A stretch of 64,000 nucleotides of DNA from Cordylochernes scorpioides (lineage: Eukaryota > Arthropoda > Arachnida > Pseudoscorpiones > Chernetidae), in NCBI GenBank assembly GCA_030710605.1, contig CP092879.1, positions 42,463,578 to 42,527,577 of the forward strand, in the 5' to 3' direction. Shown here in pieces: positions 9,982-19,619 of this stretch; position 1 is the first letter of the stretch; each line of letters begins with the position of its first letter. The translations under genes and the position numbers were made by a program. Under the pieces are notes generated by a model. It saw only the letters and a list, made by a program, of their open reading frames with translations. It was not told the DNA's origin and made no database searches.

Positions 9982-10280
9982 ATAGGATAATTAATGTAGA
10001 AAATTCATCCATAGTGACTTTTGAAAATAGCATGTTGCCAAAGCTGTTTCAAAGGAGTTAATGCTATAGAAAACTCTCAGTGTTTTATAGTAGTGATATA
10101 TGTTTCAAACCTTTCTCTCCCTCTTTTTATGAGAGTGATCAAATATTCTCTTATCTCGAGAGATTACACTTATATAGACTTTTTTTTTGCTTATCCCAAG
10201 TACACATAGTACAGGCCTTGATAATCATGGTGTGTAGGAATTGGCGAATGCTTTTATTATAAGTGCACTATATGTCTACA
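9982..10280 (+). repeat. direct repeat, copy 2
   Basis: Second copy of 8248-8555, about 1.7 kb away in the same orientation. It leads into a full-length SINE. Confidence 0.75.
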
Positions 10281-10489
10281 CATGTGAAAAGCAGTTCGAC
10301 TTTGCACTTATAAATTTTCCAGCGCCCTGTTTGGTTACTTATACTCGTTGGTGGGGTTGGACTTTTTGCAAGAATCGGGGGCCATTGGAGCATTTTTTTT
10401 ATCAGAAAAAAGTCGCCAATGCGGCAATATAACCCGGGTCGTAGCGGTCGAAAACCAACGGTTTAGACCATCCTTCCACCGACCCCCAT
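10181..10489 (-). mobile_element. tRNA-derived SINE, near full length
   Basis: On the minus strand it starts GGGGGTCGGTGGA and has a tRNA-like head with a mutated B box. A conserved body follows, then the tail CATGATTATCAAGGCCTG-like motif, and an A-run at 10181-10188. It is colinear with 15819-16140, which has an intact B box. It is old: the B box here has an insertion. Confidence 0.75.
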
Positions 10490-11007
10490 TGTACAAATAT
10501 GAATAGCATAAATAAAGAAATAAAGCCTTACTCGACTATATAAGAATCTCTAAGAATGTGGTTAACAATGGTCTCTATTGGAAGTGATTGTTCAAAAAAG
10601 GTTTGATTATGTTACATATCCGTAATTTTTAATTATTCACAAAGGTTTTATTCAGAGAGGTGATCACTCATATTGAAAGTTTTGCTAATAACAATCGTTC
10701 AACCTGATTTCTTTGCTATCAGGATATCTTCAGTTCTATACAGAAAACTGATCGTTTCGTACTATTTGATAGCGATGCTATCTCCAAAGTTTCTTTTGAC
10801 AGCAGATCAAATATCTGAATCAGAACAGCGAGTTAATATAATGCGTACAGTTAGAGCTCTTCTAATGGTAAATTACAACATGAGAGAGAGATTGAAACTG
10901 ATTTATTACAATGTCCATATAAGATTATATTAGGTTAAATACAGAATAAATATGAAGAAATAAGATTATATAATGATAAATATATAAATAAATAGAGAGA
11001 TAGAGAG
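10490..11007. other. AT-rich stretch with dispersed repeat
   Basis: 10905-11000 shares 'ataagattatat' and 'ggttaaata.agaataaatatga' with 49190-49290 (+) and with the complement of 55850-55930 and 57040-57115. No gene. Confidence 0.4.
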
Positions 11008-11070
11008 AATAGCAAAATATAATGACGATTGAAGAGGAGTGTCTTCAATCGTCGATTATATTTTGCTATT
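11008..11070. repeat. 63-bp hairpin
   Basis: 'agcaaaatataatgacgatt' plus 'gaag' is followed by a short spacer and its reverse complement 'cttcaatcgtcgattatatt' plus 'ttgct'. It is a nearly perfect short palindrome without a reading frame. Confidence 0.85.
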
Positions 11071-11168
11071 TTTATTCGAAGAGTTTAACTTAGATAGAGA
11101 GAATCTAAAAGAACACTAGTCCTTCTTGGTGGCAATCTTCTAATGTAATTTGGATTAGTTTAAGTCAA

Positions 11169-11459
11169 CAACAACAAAGCCTTTATTTAGGGTCTCTCGC
11201 CCTATACAGGATTCGCCAGTTCACAAGGGATGGGGAGAACACTGTTGGCCTTTTTCCGGGATACAATCCTGTGGAATCCAAATATCGCCACCGCTATATA
11301 CCTATTCTTTGATATTTCATTAATTAGTGCCGGAAATGAAGGACAAAGTTGCTTCGTTTTATCATTTAGTTTTCGTCTTTCCTCAGACAGAGCAGCACAA
11401 TCAAATAAGTAGTGCAACATCTCCATTGTTATTCCTGATCCACAGAAAGTGCATTTCAG
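11169..11459 (-). mobile_element. 5'-truncated LINE, family A, copy 1
   Basis: A 17-bp target duplication GGATTAGTTTAAGTCAA lies at 11152-11168 and 11460-11476. On the minus strand the insert holds the C-terminus of a LINE ORF2, a short 3' UTR with 'ccctaaataaagg', and a (TTG)n tail. It is colinear with 14460-14778. Confidence 0.9.
11202..11457 (-). pseudogene. LINE ORF2 C-terminus (family A)
   Basis: The frame encodes KCTFCGSGITMEMLHYLF then DCAALSEERRKLND, the CX2C...HX4C motif that ends many Jockey/I-type ORF2 proteins. A 40-residue tail follows with AVAIFGFHR. There is no RT. The protein fragment starts at the truncation point. Sister copy: 14511-14757. The two copies differ by a few residues, so the source was still coding-competent when they were made. 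Confidence 0.8.
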
Positions 11460-11479
11460 GGATTAGTTTAAGTCAATGT

Positions 11480-12084
11480 TTAGATCTTTCTTGTAACTGT
11501 AATTGATAATCAGATGGGTGATGTTGGTCTTTCATAAGAGATTTTACTATTTCTATACGCAATAGTTAAATATATGATAAAGTTAATAAAGATTAGTTGT
11601 GTTAATTGCTAAGATAAAAAGTAAACGCAATTTGAAGATATAGAGTTTATATTGGTACCAAAAATTTATAAGAGCGTTATAGTTCTGGTAGAAAAAATAA
11701 GACCAGAACCAATCAAACCAATTGATCCCTTGAGGGAGTCTTCTGTCGAGATTAAGAGCTTCCCAGATTGATTTGAACTCTCCGCGCAGCTGCACTTCTT
11801 GTAGACGTTCTGCTCGGCGTCATTTCTTATATGTACGACATTAGAACGACATCCCACTTCAGTGACCCAGCTGATGTGAATGACAATTTCTGAAACACCA
11901 AAAATGCAATGTTCTAATATGAGATACAATTGGGTTTATATAAAAGAATCACTAGAATTTGAAGAAAAGGTTTTATCACTCGCATACAAAGTTTTTTCTA
12001 ACTGTTATAGAATATACGTTGTTTTTTGGAAAATAGAATCCTTTGAAATATAAATTATAACAATATACTCTCTCCGAGAATAGG
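11480..12084. other. non-coding, no supported gene
   Basis: Minus-strand frames of 70-87 codons at 11583-11929 overlap each other and match no motif. I see no other feature. Confidence 0.35.
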
Positions 12085-12360
12085 TTTTATTGCTTTATGT
12101 AAACGATCTCTCAAGCTTTCGGGTATCAAAAACCCTTTTACAGGAGTATTACAACGAAAAATCGTTGTACCTCTGGAAAAACCCCCAGGACTATAATAGA
12201 AAAGATGAGACAATCGAACCTAATGGAGATCGTTTAAACGACTTGAGGAATAAGCAACAACAAAATGTCTCCGAGGATATGTTCTTTGCTTTATTTAAAC
12301 GATCTTTCAAGCTTTCAGGTATTACAAACCCTTCTACAGAAGTAAACATCGAAAATTCGT
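12085..12360 (-). repeat. two direct copies of hammerhead-like family F
   Basis: 12095-12160 and 12290-12355 both carry 'aaacgatct.tcaagctttc', then a CCC...GGG-type stem and 'ctacag' or 'tacagg'. On the minus strand this reads CTGTA(A/G)AAGGG...CCCGAAAGCTTGA: a hammerhead-like layout with the core A6 replaced. The 127-codon ORF at 12090-12473 simply runs through both copies, and is not treated as a gene. Confidence 0.55.
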
Positions 12361-12536
12361 TGTCTACTCCTGTGGAAGGTGGAATTGAAAAAAGTAAATC
12401 TTGTGAATTTATTGAATTAGCTGAAACCCTAATAAAAGAGAGACTTATTTGCGAAATGTTAGATGATACATAATAATATATATATAAATTTTACAAAATT
12501 TATTTGTCCATAATATAAATATATATATAAAAATTT

Positions 12537-12712
12537 TCTCCCCATTGAATATAGCAAAATATATTTTTAAAACTTAATTCTGTTGACGTTATGTGGCGCT
12601 GAGTTTGTTGTTGACACACTTTAAAATGTTATAACACCTTGATAAAGGTTGGCGTTCAGCCAACTGAAATATTGATTAAATAAATCATATTTTGATCCAA
12701 TATATGCCTTTT
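12537..12712 (+). repeat. dispersed repeat G, copy 1
   Basis: Nearly identical to 45983-46158 (same orientation). Both include 'tgacgttatgtggcgctgag' and a hairpin 'ttggcgttcagccaa' followed by 'ctgaaatattg'. That end resembles a decayed hammerhead (CUUGAUAAAGG...GAAAUAUUG). Confidence 0.75.
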
Positions 12713-13149
12713 TAATTAAATATATTGTGACGAAGAAATATTTTATTATTTAATTTAATATTATTCAATGAAAATATATTCAACAGATTATAAAAATATA
12801 TATTAATCTGTATTTGTGAAATCATCTTTAAAATATTTCTTTGCTTGCTTGCTTAAGATTCTCTAGCTGTAAATAGTTTTGGGGGGCTGACCTGTTAATA
12901 ATTGTCGACTCGTCGCTGTGACGTCATCAATAAATACTTTTACATCTTAGGATATTTCAAGGCTTGATTTCTACGCTACAATATATATATATATATATAT
13001 ATACTCCTATAGAAGAGTTTATGATACCCGAGGGCATGAGATATCGTTTGAATAAAGCAAGAAACTTATTCTCAGAGGCACTGTGCTGTTACAAAAATAC
13101 GTTCTATTTACAAACACAGTATGATAGAATGTGTTGGTATATTTCCTAA

Positions 13150-13265
13150 GTATAGCTGCTCTTCCTGAAGTACAGGAGCTCCATCTATTCTTCCTTTCTT
13201 CCTGTGGTGAATCTGTATAAGACCGGTGGTTTTAATAAATCTGTATGTATGTGTATTCCCCAATT
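13150..13265 (+). repeat. repeat C: LINE-like 3' tail
   Basis: Same tail as 6172-6305, with 'gtataagaccggtggtttta' and 'ataaatctgtatgtatgtg'. The 61-codon frame upstream at 12964-13149 begins in a TA microsatellite and is not supported. Confidence 0.65.
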
Positions 13266-13639
13266 ATAAAAATAACGAGATTTTATATATAGAGAGAAAT
13301 GGAATTCTTGGATATAATCCATTCGCTATTTAATAACCACTATTCCAATTAACCTATGATATTAATATATATAATAAAAGAAACGAAGCGTTAATAATTC
13401 AAATTTAATTGGAAAATGTGCTGCACTTTGACATCCTGATTATAATTATCTCTTGACATTGTGGGTTAATAAGCTATTTCTCAGAATCATTCTCATTACA
13501 CTCTCTCTCTCTCTCTTTCAAAGACGCTGTAAGAAAAATAACAAATATTAATATAAACTACAGTGATAACTATTACGAAGATTTTCAAAACGTAAAACTA
13601 ACTATAATGAATTATTTCACATTGTATCGCGTTCTCACG

Positions 13640-13912
13640 CAATTCTGGCCTTAACCACCCGTTTCATGATTTTTCAGGATGCCTGAATGACCAGTTTTTT
13701 TGGTCGTTGAGGTACAGCTTGCACCACGCTGATGAGGGCCAACAGCCCGAAACGCGTCCGTGGTTAGCTTTTCTTGATTAATCAATAATGGGTATTTGGC
13801 CAATTCTGGAATAATTAAAAATCAACGAGAATAGTTGATATTTATTCCAATAGATGGCGCTAGCCATCAGCAACTTTCAGTTGCACGATAAGGAGATACC
13901 TTTTTCTTAATA
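13640..13912 (+). mobile_element. hammerhead-bearing repeat A (Penelope/retrozyme-like)
   Basis: Colinear with the complement of 43740-43930: a hairpin ending 'ggtc', 'ggtacagc', the ribozyme, then 'cttttcttgatt.atcaa' and 'tatttggcca'. It ends in 'gccatcagcaactttcagtt', which is one arm of the foldback element at 23388-23546. It has no ORF. Hammerheads in such terminal repeats are known from Penelope-like elements and retrozymes; the assignment is inferred. Confidence 0.65.
13716..13769 (+). ncRNA. type I hammerhead ribozyme A
   Basis: All elements are in place. Stem I pairs CCACG (13724-13728) with CGTGG (13759-13763), and AGCT with AGCT outside an internal loop. The core is CTGATGA (13729-13735). 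Stem II is GGGC-CAACA-GCCC (13736-13748). GAAA is at 13749-13752, followed by the tiny stem III ACGCGT. Cleavage would follow the GTC ending at 13758. Every catalytic-core residue matches the consensus. The very short stem III is the form known from Penelope elements and retrozymes, where dimers cleave best. It should cleave its own RNA during or after transcription. Confidence 0.88.
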
Positions 13913-14129
13913 TAATGAATTAGTATTCGATAGGTGCAATATCAATGTTATTCTATATATTAAATAAAATTACAATGTATTTATAAATGATTTCAATACT
14001 GAAAAGAATTGAGATGAAATCATCAGACCTACAAAAAAAAAGAAACATATCCCTGGAAGCCTGATAATTTCACCTCAATATTGATACAAGAGACTATTTT
14101 GTGCGATAATATAAAAGAACAAAAAGGAG

Positions 14130-14205
14130 AATTCTTGTGTAGAACATGTTTATTCCGCTAGCGTTCGAACGACATCGTTCTTCAACGGGCGTGAAGATAA
14201 AGCAT
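14130..14205 (-). repeat. hammerhead-like relic, family F type
   Basis: The minus strand reads CCGTTGAAGAACGATGTCGT then TCGAACGC: the arrangement of core, hairpin and GAA, with core residues changed. Inactive by sequence. Confidence 0.4.
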
Positions 14206-14459
14206 AATGTATGAAAATATATAGAACTTCCATGATAGACAAGACACTTTCATATTAACGCAATATAGTAATGGTAATCAAAAAGTTGTTCTCTACATCC
14301 TAAGAGATTATTTTATTGAGCTAAAAAGAATGTAACATAAAAATGCCATTTAGAATGGTATCCGTGTACTAGAAGTGTTATAAATGTATCAAAATAATGC
14401 ATTTTGGATTATTACCCCAGTATAGAACGTTATGGTGATGATAAGGAATGAACCACAAC

Positions 14460-14778
14460 AACAACAAAGCCTTTATTTAAGGCCTCTCGCCCTATACAGG
14501 ATTCGCCAGTTCACAAGGGATGGGGAGAACATTGTGTGGCCTTTTTCCGGGATATAATCCTGTGGAATCCAAATATCGCCACCGCTATATACCTATTCTT
14601 TGATATTTCATTAATTAGTGCCGGAAATGAAGGACAAAGTTGCCCCGTTTTATCATTTAGTTTTCGTCTTTCCTCAGACAGAGCAGCACAATCAAATAAG
14701 TAGTGCAAAATCTCCATTGTTATTCCTGATCCACACAAAGTGAATTTCAGGTCTTCACCCCTCATTATAATCAGATGG
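14460..14778 (-). mobile_element. 5'-truncated LINE, family A, copy 2 (nested)
   Basis: The target duplication ACCACAAC is at 14452-14459 and 14779-14786. On the minus strand it encodes KFTLCGSGITMEILHYLF and DCAALSEERRKLND, then the 3' UTR and a (TTG)n tail. The duplicated target lies inside the hammerhead repeat C1: sequence left of 14452 and right of 14787 joins into one copy of that repeat. The insertion is therefore younger than the ribozyme repeat. Confidence 0.88.
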
Positions 14779-14818
14779 ACCACAACATAAGTTTTGGAAA
14801 ATTCAGACAAAAGCCAAT

Positions 14819-14859
14819 CTGTATACCATAGTTTCGGAATAAGGCCCTCATCAGTACAG
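14819..14859 (-). ncRNA. hammerhead ribozyme C1 (weak stem II)
   Basis: On the minus strand: CTGTA (14859-14855), CTGATGA (14854-14848), a degraded stem II, GAAAC, a short stem III, GTA (cleavage triplet ending 14824), and TACAG pairing with CTGTA as a 5-bp stem I. Core residues are intact. Stem II keeps only GG/CC plus a wobble pair. It is probably weakly active or inactive. Confidence 0.65.
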
Positions 14860-15134
14860 GGGTGCTTTCGATTTCATAACATCCTATGAGAGGAGTAATG
14901 AAATCGATCGAATTTTACCAAAAAGATGTTTAAGCTTGTGAAGTGGCAAGGGCCGATTTTCAGGTAATATTACAAAATATTGCGGGAGGATAATATTCAT
15001 GTACCTAAAGAAAAGCCCCTCTCTTTATTATGAATTAAAACGTTAAAAGTAAAAAAACGCAGTAAGAAAACTTAACTTGTGGCGATGAAGAATGAGTCAC
15101 AACATCAGATTTGGTAAATATATACAAGAGCCAA

Positions 15135-15177
15135 CCTGTATACAATGGTTTTGGGCTGAAGCCCTCATCAGTACAGG
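15135..15177 (-). ncRNA. hammerhead ribozyme C2, inactivated
   Basis: Same family as C1 and C3. Stem I is a perfect 6 bp (CCTGTA with TACAGG) and stem II a perfect GGGC-TTCA-GCCC. The conserved GAAA is AAAA (15152-15149). Loss of the catalytic guanine (G12) should abolish cleavage. Confidence 0.75.
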
Positions 15178-15818
15178 GGTAGTTTCAATTTCAATTCTTT
15201 AGACGAATTTGAAAAATAGTTTTAAAAAATATATATATATCATTCTAGTTGTTGCGTTGATGTGATTAGAACAATGGATACTCACAGTATACGAGTATAC
15301 GTATAGGAACGTATAGATATAACGTATAATACATATATAAAATAAGTCAAATATACCAAATACACTAAGTTATTATGTATATTATAGATATCGAATGGAG
15401 AATAAAACACACAATGGTAATAAATGTCTAAACCTTATTCATAAATCTCATACTGAAGGTTAACATTAAATTGTACAACCTTCTCCTTGTTAAATTCTAA
15501 TAAAAATGTCGTTAAAAATGGCTATATAAACGTGTATTGATAGAAATTTACATGGAATACATTAATAAGCTAGCAATATAAATCACATTAAGGAATAGAA
15601 TTTCGAATTGATTTTGTTATCATTTCTGATCAAATGAAATTTGACTAGAATCCTCTTTTCAAAATTAAGTTACAGTATTCCATGAACGATATTAAAATTT
15701 ACAATATCCATCTATTTATTTATTCCAATAAAATTGGAAAAGATTCAAAAAAAAAACTGTTCTTTATCAATACCCTATACGAGATGTAACAATTTAGTAG
15801 TGTCTTTATTTATCACAC

Positions 15819-16140
15819 TTTTTTTTTTTTTGCTTATCCAAAGTACACGTGGTATCAGGCCATGATAATCATGGTGGGTAGAAGGCAACTGCTTTTACTG
15901 TAAGTGCACCACATGTCTACACACGTGAAAAGCAGTTCGACTTTGCGCTTACAGATAAATATGCCAGAGTCCCATTTGGTTACTTGCACTCGCTGGTGGG
16001 GTTGGACTTTTGAAAGAATAGGGGGCCATTGGAGCATTTTTTTTTTTTTTATCATAAAAAAGTGCCCAATGCGGGAATCGAACCCGGGTCGTAGCGGTCG
16101 AAAACCAACGGTTTATACCAGCCTTCCACCGACCCCCCCC
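15819..16140 (-). mobile_element. full-length tRNA-derived SINE with target duplication
   Basis: The 11-bp duplication ATTTATCACAC lies at 15808-15818 and 16141-16151. On the minus strand the element starts GGGGGGGTCGGTGGAAGGCT. It has a tRNA-like head whose RNA polymerase III B box reads GGTTCGATTCC within CCCGGGTTCGATTCCCGC. The body includes AGTCGAACTGCTTTTCACGT and ATGATTATCATGGCCTG, and it ends in an A-run. This is the reference copy for the family; partial or diverged copies lie at 8448, 10181, 37936, 42709, 43510 and 57215. It depends on a LINE for movement; which one is not shown. Confidence 0.88.
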
Positions 16141-16237
16141 ATTTATCACACATAAATTATTGATGAAAATCTATTGACTAGAAAACCTGTTCGTTCTTAT
16201 TGGAATAAAGATCGTTATAAATTGGTTTGATAATATC

Positions 16238-16490
16238 TGTTGAATCGTTTTTGAAGACAACTCTCAGATTTATAAAATTATATAAACTTTAAACATTTTT
16301 AGATATAGAGAGAAACGAGTTAATTACCACGTATTTAAGGCAACAAAAGAATTATCTAATTTTCATACATCGTTCTAACCAGATTCAACCTATTCAAAAC
16401 AGACAACAAAGAAAATAAACAAATCGATGGTAGAGGGTAAGTTCCTATTTTTTACAAGTTTTCACACTCAAAGAATAATAATTTTCTAGC
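16238..16490 (+). repeat. dispersed repeat H, copy 1
   Basis: Reverse complement of 37995-38245. Shared runs include 'ttttgaagacaactctcaga', 'agatatagagagaaa', 'gggtaagttcctattttt' and 'tcaaagaataat'. About 250 bp, no ORF. In both places it abuts SINE sequence. Confidence 0.75.
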
Positions 16491-16837
16491 TTCAATATCA
16501 TTATATCAAATTGTCATTATTTGGTTATTAAATCAATTACCAAAAATCCAATATTTCGAAGAGGCTGCAACTTCATATTTTTTATAGATAAAACACTTGT
16601 GAAGCTTTTTTTAACCACTACATGAAATATGAGAAGTGAGATTTTTTTTTATTACCAGCTTTTTGTCAATAAGCTATATTAAACTATTACTGTTCGCGCC
16701 TATTACAGAAGAACTTCTTCCTTTATTATATGCCTTAGAACAATGCATTATGTTATCAGCCTAGTGAAAAAACTTAACTTGTTAGCGATGAAGAAAAAGC
16801 CACGACCCCAGTTTTGGTAAATATAGACAAAGTCAAT

Positions 16838-16879
16838 CTGTATACCTTGGTTTCGGGCTGAAACCCTCATCAGTACATG
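16838..16879 (-). ncRNA. type I hammerhead ribozyme C3
   Basis: On the minus strand: CTGATGA (16873-16867), stem II GGG-TTTCAG-CCC, GAAAC (16854-16850), stem III ACC-AA-GGT, cleavage after the A of GTA at 16843, then TACA. Stem I has 4 bp (TGTA with TACA). All core residues match the consensus. The best preserved member of family C by its core. It sits in a copy of a repeat that also contains 'aacttaacttgt' and 'gcgatgaaga'. Confidence 0.8.
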
Positions 16880-17147
16880 GATAGTTATATATGTGAATTT
16901 TAACTGTATAAAACAGCTAGCTGGACAAATAAAATGTGTAGATAGTCAGTCATCGAGCGGATCTAGTTCTTTGAGTCTGTGCTCCAATCATTTATCGTTA
17001 GGAGACTCACCTAGTCGAATAGGATTGATGTAGTCAGAAGGTTTTATAAAGAATCGAACGGCTCTATTTCAAGAGTAATAATCAGCTTTAAAGGTCTGGC
17101 CTATCTAGATACAATCCATACTCTACCAAACTAAAACATAAAGTACT

Positions 17148-17417
17148 GTTGTTGCTGTCGTGTCCAATAAAGAGCCTCAGATGTCTCTATACATCTCTAT
17201 CACAGCAGCAGCAATGTCCACTATCTTGGGTGTGTAAAACTGCTGCTCCGGGTTCATGTCAATTTTCTGCAAGGCTGCGGCCATTGCTGTGAGAATATGT
17301 GAGTAGGTGTTAGTTCCACACCAGGACAGTTGTTGCATGTCCTATAGATTATTGTGCCATCTGGATTAATTGTCATTCCTTTATAGAGTTTTGTTCAAGT
17401 CTTGTTATATTTTTGTC
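17148..17417 (-). mobile_element. 5'-truncated LINE, family B, copy 1
   Basis: The target duplication ACATAAAGTACT lies at 17136-17147 and 17418-17429. On the minus strand the frame gives MTINPDGTIIYRTCNNCPG then VELTPTHI, a CX2C...H zinc-knuckle end of LINE ORF2. After a frame change comes KIDMNPEQQ and TPKIVDIAAAVIEMY before a stop. The 3' UTR holds 'ctcttTATTGGACACGACAG' and a (TTG)n-like tail. Other copies: 29577-29922, 38902-39138 and 47024-47480, all on the minus strand. Confidence 0.82.
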
Positions 17418-17429
17418 ACATAAAGTACT

Positions 17430-18120
17430 AACCAGGCTTATAGACAAAGGAAGTGACAAGGATTCCTAGCTATCTCTGCTAGGCCCCCAAGTCTCTCCTG
17501 CCCAATCACATTTCTGACCACTTTTATTTGTAATGGAAGAGTTCTTTAAAATATTTCTTATATCGGAAATTTTCAAGTAATTTAAAGGTTTTATTTTATT
17601 TTTATTTCAAATGTGATGGCTTTAACCATTTGCTAACATTTAGCTGGAAGATTTCAGGTAATAGGTTTTTATTATACTTTGCCTAATTTCATATCCTCTG
17701 ATATTAAATTAAAATGTACGATGTTTTTTTTTTATTATTCTTGTAGAATATTCATGTTGTACACCTTTCCATGAAAATAATTTTATTCAGCTCTCTCTGT
17801 CTAATTCCAGATAATTCTCTAGTTAATTAATATATATGGTATTGATAGATGTTATTAAAAAAACAAAAATAAAAGCATTTCCTGACCGTTCACATAAGCA
17901 TTTCAGATAAAATGCTATATAAAATGTTCATGTGAGAGTTCAAGATATCTTTTTTTGTGTCTTTAATATCAACACCTGATTTTCTTTTCTTATTTATTTT
18001 ATTATTTTTCATATTTATATATGTATGTGCTAAGAAAAACTAATATATTTTCTCTATAAACTATAAATTGTTGTTTTCAATTATGCTCTTCAATTAAATT
18101 AGTATATTATAATAAAATTT
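17430..18120. other. non-coding; trace of the 'aacacctga' repeat
   Basis: 17876-17985 contains 'tcctgacc', 'catgtgagagttcaagatat' and 'aatatcaacacctga', shared with 23930-24255 and 42790-42905. No gene. Confidence 0.4.
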
Positions 18121-18248
18121 TGATCGCTACTGACGAGGACAAAAGATTTTTGTCGAAACGTCGAGACAATAAAAAATATTTACTGGCCGAAGTATCTTTA
18201 ATTTGAAGAACTATGAATTCCATCCAGGCAGCCTCTATCTTTACGATA
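18121..18248 (+). repeat. hammerhead-like repeat E, single copy
   Basis: CTGACGA at 18130, GACAAAA/TTTTGTC hairpin, GAAACGTCGAG, then 'ctggccgaag' and 'ccaggcagcctctatcttta'. Stem I is weak here. It is the single-arm version of the palindrome at 9384-9838. Confidence 0.6.
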
Positions 18249-19101
18249 AATTAGTATATGTCTATGTAACACACACAAGATTAACAAACTAAATAATAAA
18301 ATGCAGAATAAATAGTAGATGAAGGAATAGAGTAGAAAAACTAAAGTAAAAAAAGACAGGACAAAAAGAGGTCAGAGACGTGAGGTTTTAGAGTTAAAAT
18401 CTCCAGTCCTCATAAATATGTCTCAAAACGGCTCTTCTAAACTACCTTCGTCATCCTCGGATTGTCCTCCAGGAGGGATTGGTTGGCTTACAACTTCACA
18501 CCTTGTAACCCCACATGATAGATTATGGAGTTTGTCTTTGCTTTATGAAGTGAGACGTTTTATAAGAGACCACTTTGTGATCAGCTCCCTGTAATCAGAA
18601 ATCAGCTCCCTAATTTCCTATGGAGTATGTGATATGGTTATATGGTGGACCACAAACCATTGTATGTTAACATTCCAAGTTGATACTACTCCCAATTTCT
18701 TACACAAGTCAAAATTCAATAAAGATTGATTGTGATCAAATCATCCTATCTCAAGAGATACTTGTTGGGGATCTACGAGTCGAATTCATACACCATCTAC
18801 TATATGAAATTGAATCACAATTCAATAGTCTTTCAATCAAAGGTATATGACACAGGACCAGCCGTTACTGTATCATTGTTGAAATTAGCGTACCAGATAA
18901 CCATCATTGTGTGGTAATATCCTTAATATATGCATACGTTAGGAATACTAAAGTAATAATTAAATAATGCAAGAGGTTTCTGGAGATGCGTTTTTTAAAA
19001 TTTTTATTAACCCAATCTCGAGTATTCGGGCATTTCAGCCCTTCTACAGGAATACATAAAAGCGTATAAAACGCCGTTGAGATGCTTAATTATTGAATTT
19101 A
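18249..19101. other. non-coding; one relic of repeat family F
   Basis: 19020-19075 has 'tattcgggcatttcagccct' followed by 'tctacagg', the family F motif with its GAAA changed. 18370-18620 is somewhat richer in G+C but shows no motif. Confidence 0.35.
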
Positions 19102-19261
19102 CAGTTAAACCTGCCTATAGTGTCCCTCTTGAGACTCACCCAAATAGGGTGCTATAGACGGGTCACCTTTAATGTAAATCGCATCGTACTACGTATTTAA
19201 AATCTGGCGCTATAGAGAGGAAGGCGCTATTTAGAGGGGGCGCTATAGACAGGTTTAAATG
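19102..19261. mobile_element. pogo-like MITE, 160 bp
   Basis: Terminal inverted repeats start CAGTTAAACCTG and CATTTAAACCTG, with TA on each side. The interior contains 'gcgctatagac'. No ORF. Short TIR element with TA target sites, as for Tc1/mariner/pogo derivatives. Confidence 0.72.
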
Positions 19262-19447
19262 TATATCCAAAGGATTTTAACTTAATCAATACTAATGTAT
19301 ACATATAATAGGGATATCACCAGAGAATCTGTAAGAATACTTTATTCCATGCATGAACCGAGAGTAAAGGATGTTCACAAGAATTTCTTTAAAAGATGTT
19401 TAAGCTGGTGAGGTGGTTGGGCCGATTTTCAGGCTAGAATAGTTATA

Positions 19448-19608
19448 CAGTAGAACCTCCCTGTAAAGGACACCTAATTTCAGAGCCAAAGTGTCCTTTA
19501 GGGAAGGGTGTCCTCTTACCGGAGAGTTGCTAAATAGTAAAAATGGTAATTTTGTAAATGAAAAACTGTCCTTTGTTGAGAGGTGTCCGCTAAAGGGAGG
19601 TTCTACTG
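19448..19608. mobile_element. pogo-like MITE, 161 bp
   Basis: Ends CAGTAGAACCTCCCTGTAA and CAGTAGAACCTCCCTTTAG (reverse complement) with TA on both sides. The interior includes 'tcttaccggagagttgctaa', also present in the element at 62689-63041. The TIR start CAGTAGAACCTC is typical of pogo/Tigger-related MITEs. Confidence 0.85.
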
Positions 19609-19619
19609 TATATATAAGA

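Noticed and set aside
11583..11929. Overlapping minus-strand ORFs (70 and 87 codons)
   Set aside because: No motif, no splice support, and two frames open over the same bases.
12090..12473. 127-codon ORF
   Set aside because: It spans two copies of repeat family F and shows no domain. Repeat DNA explains the open frame.
15904..16155. ORFs of 66-83 codons ending RESNPGRSGRKPT
   Set aside because: They are translations of the SINE. 'NPGRSG' comes from the tRNA B-box region.
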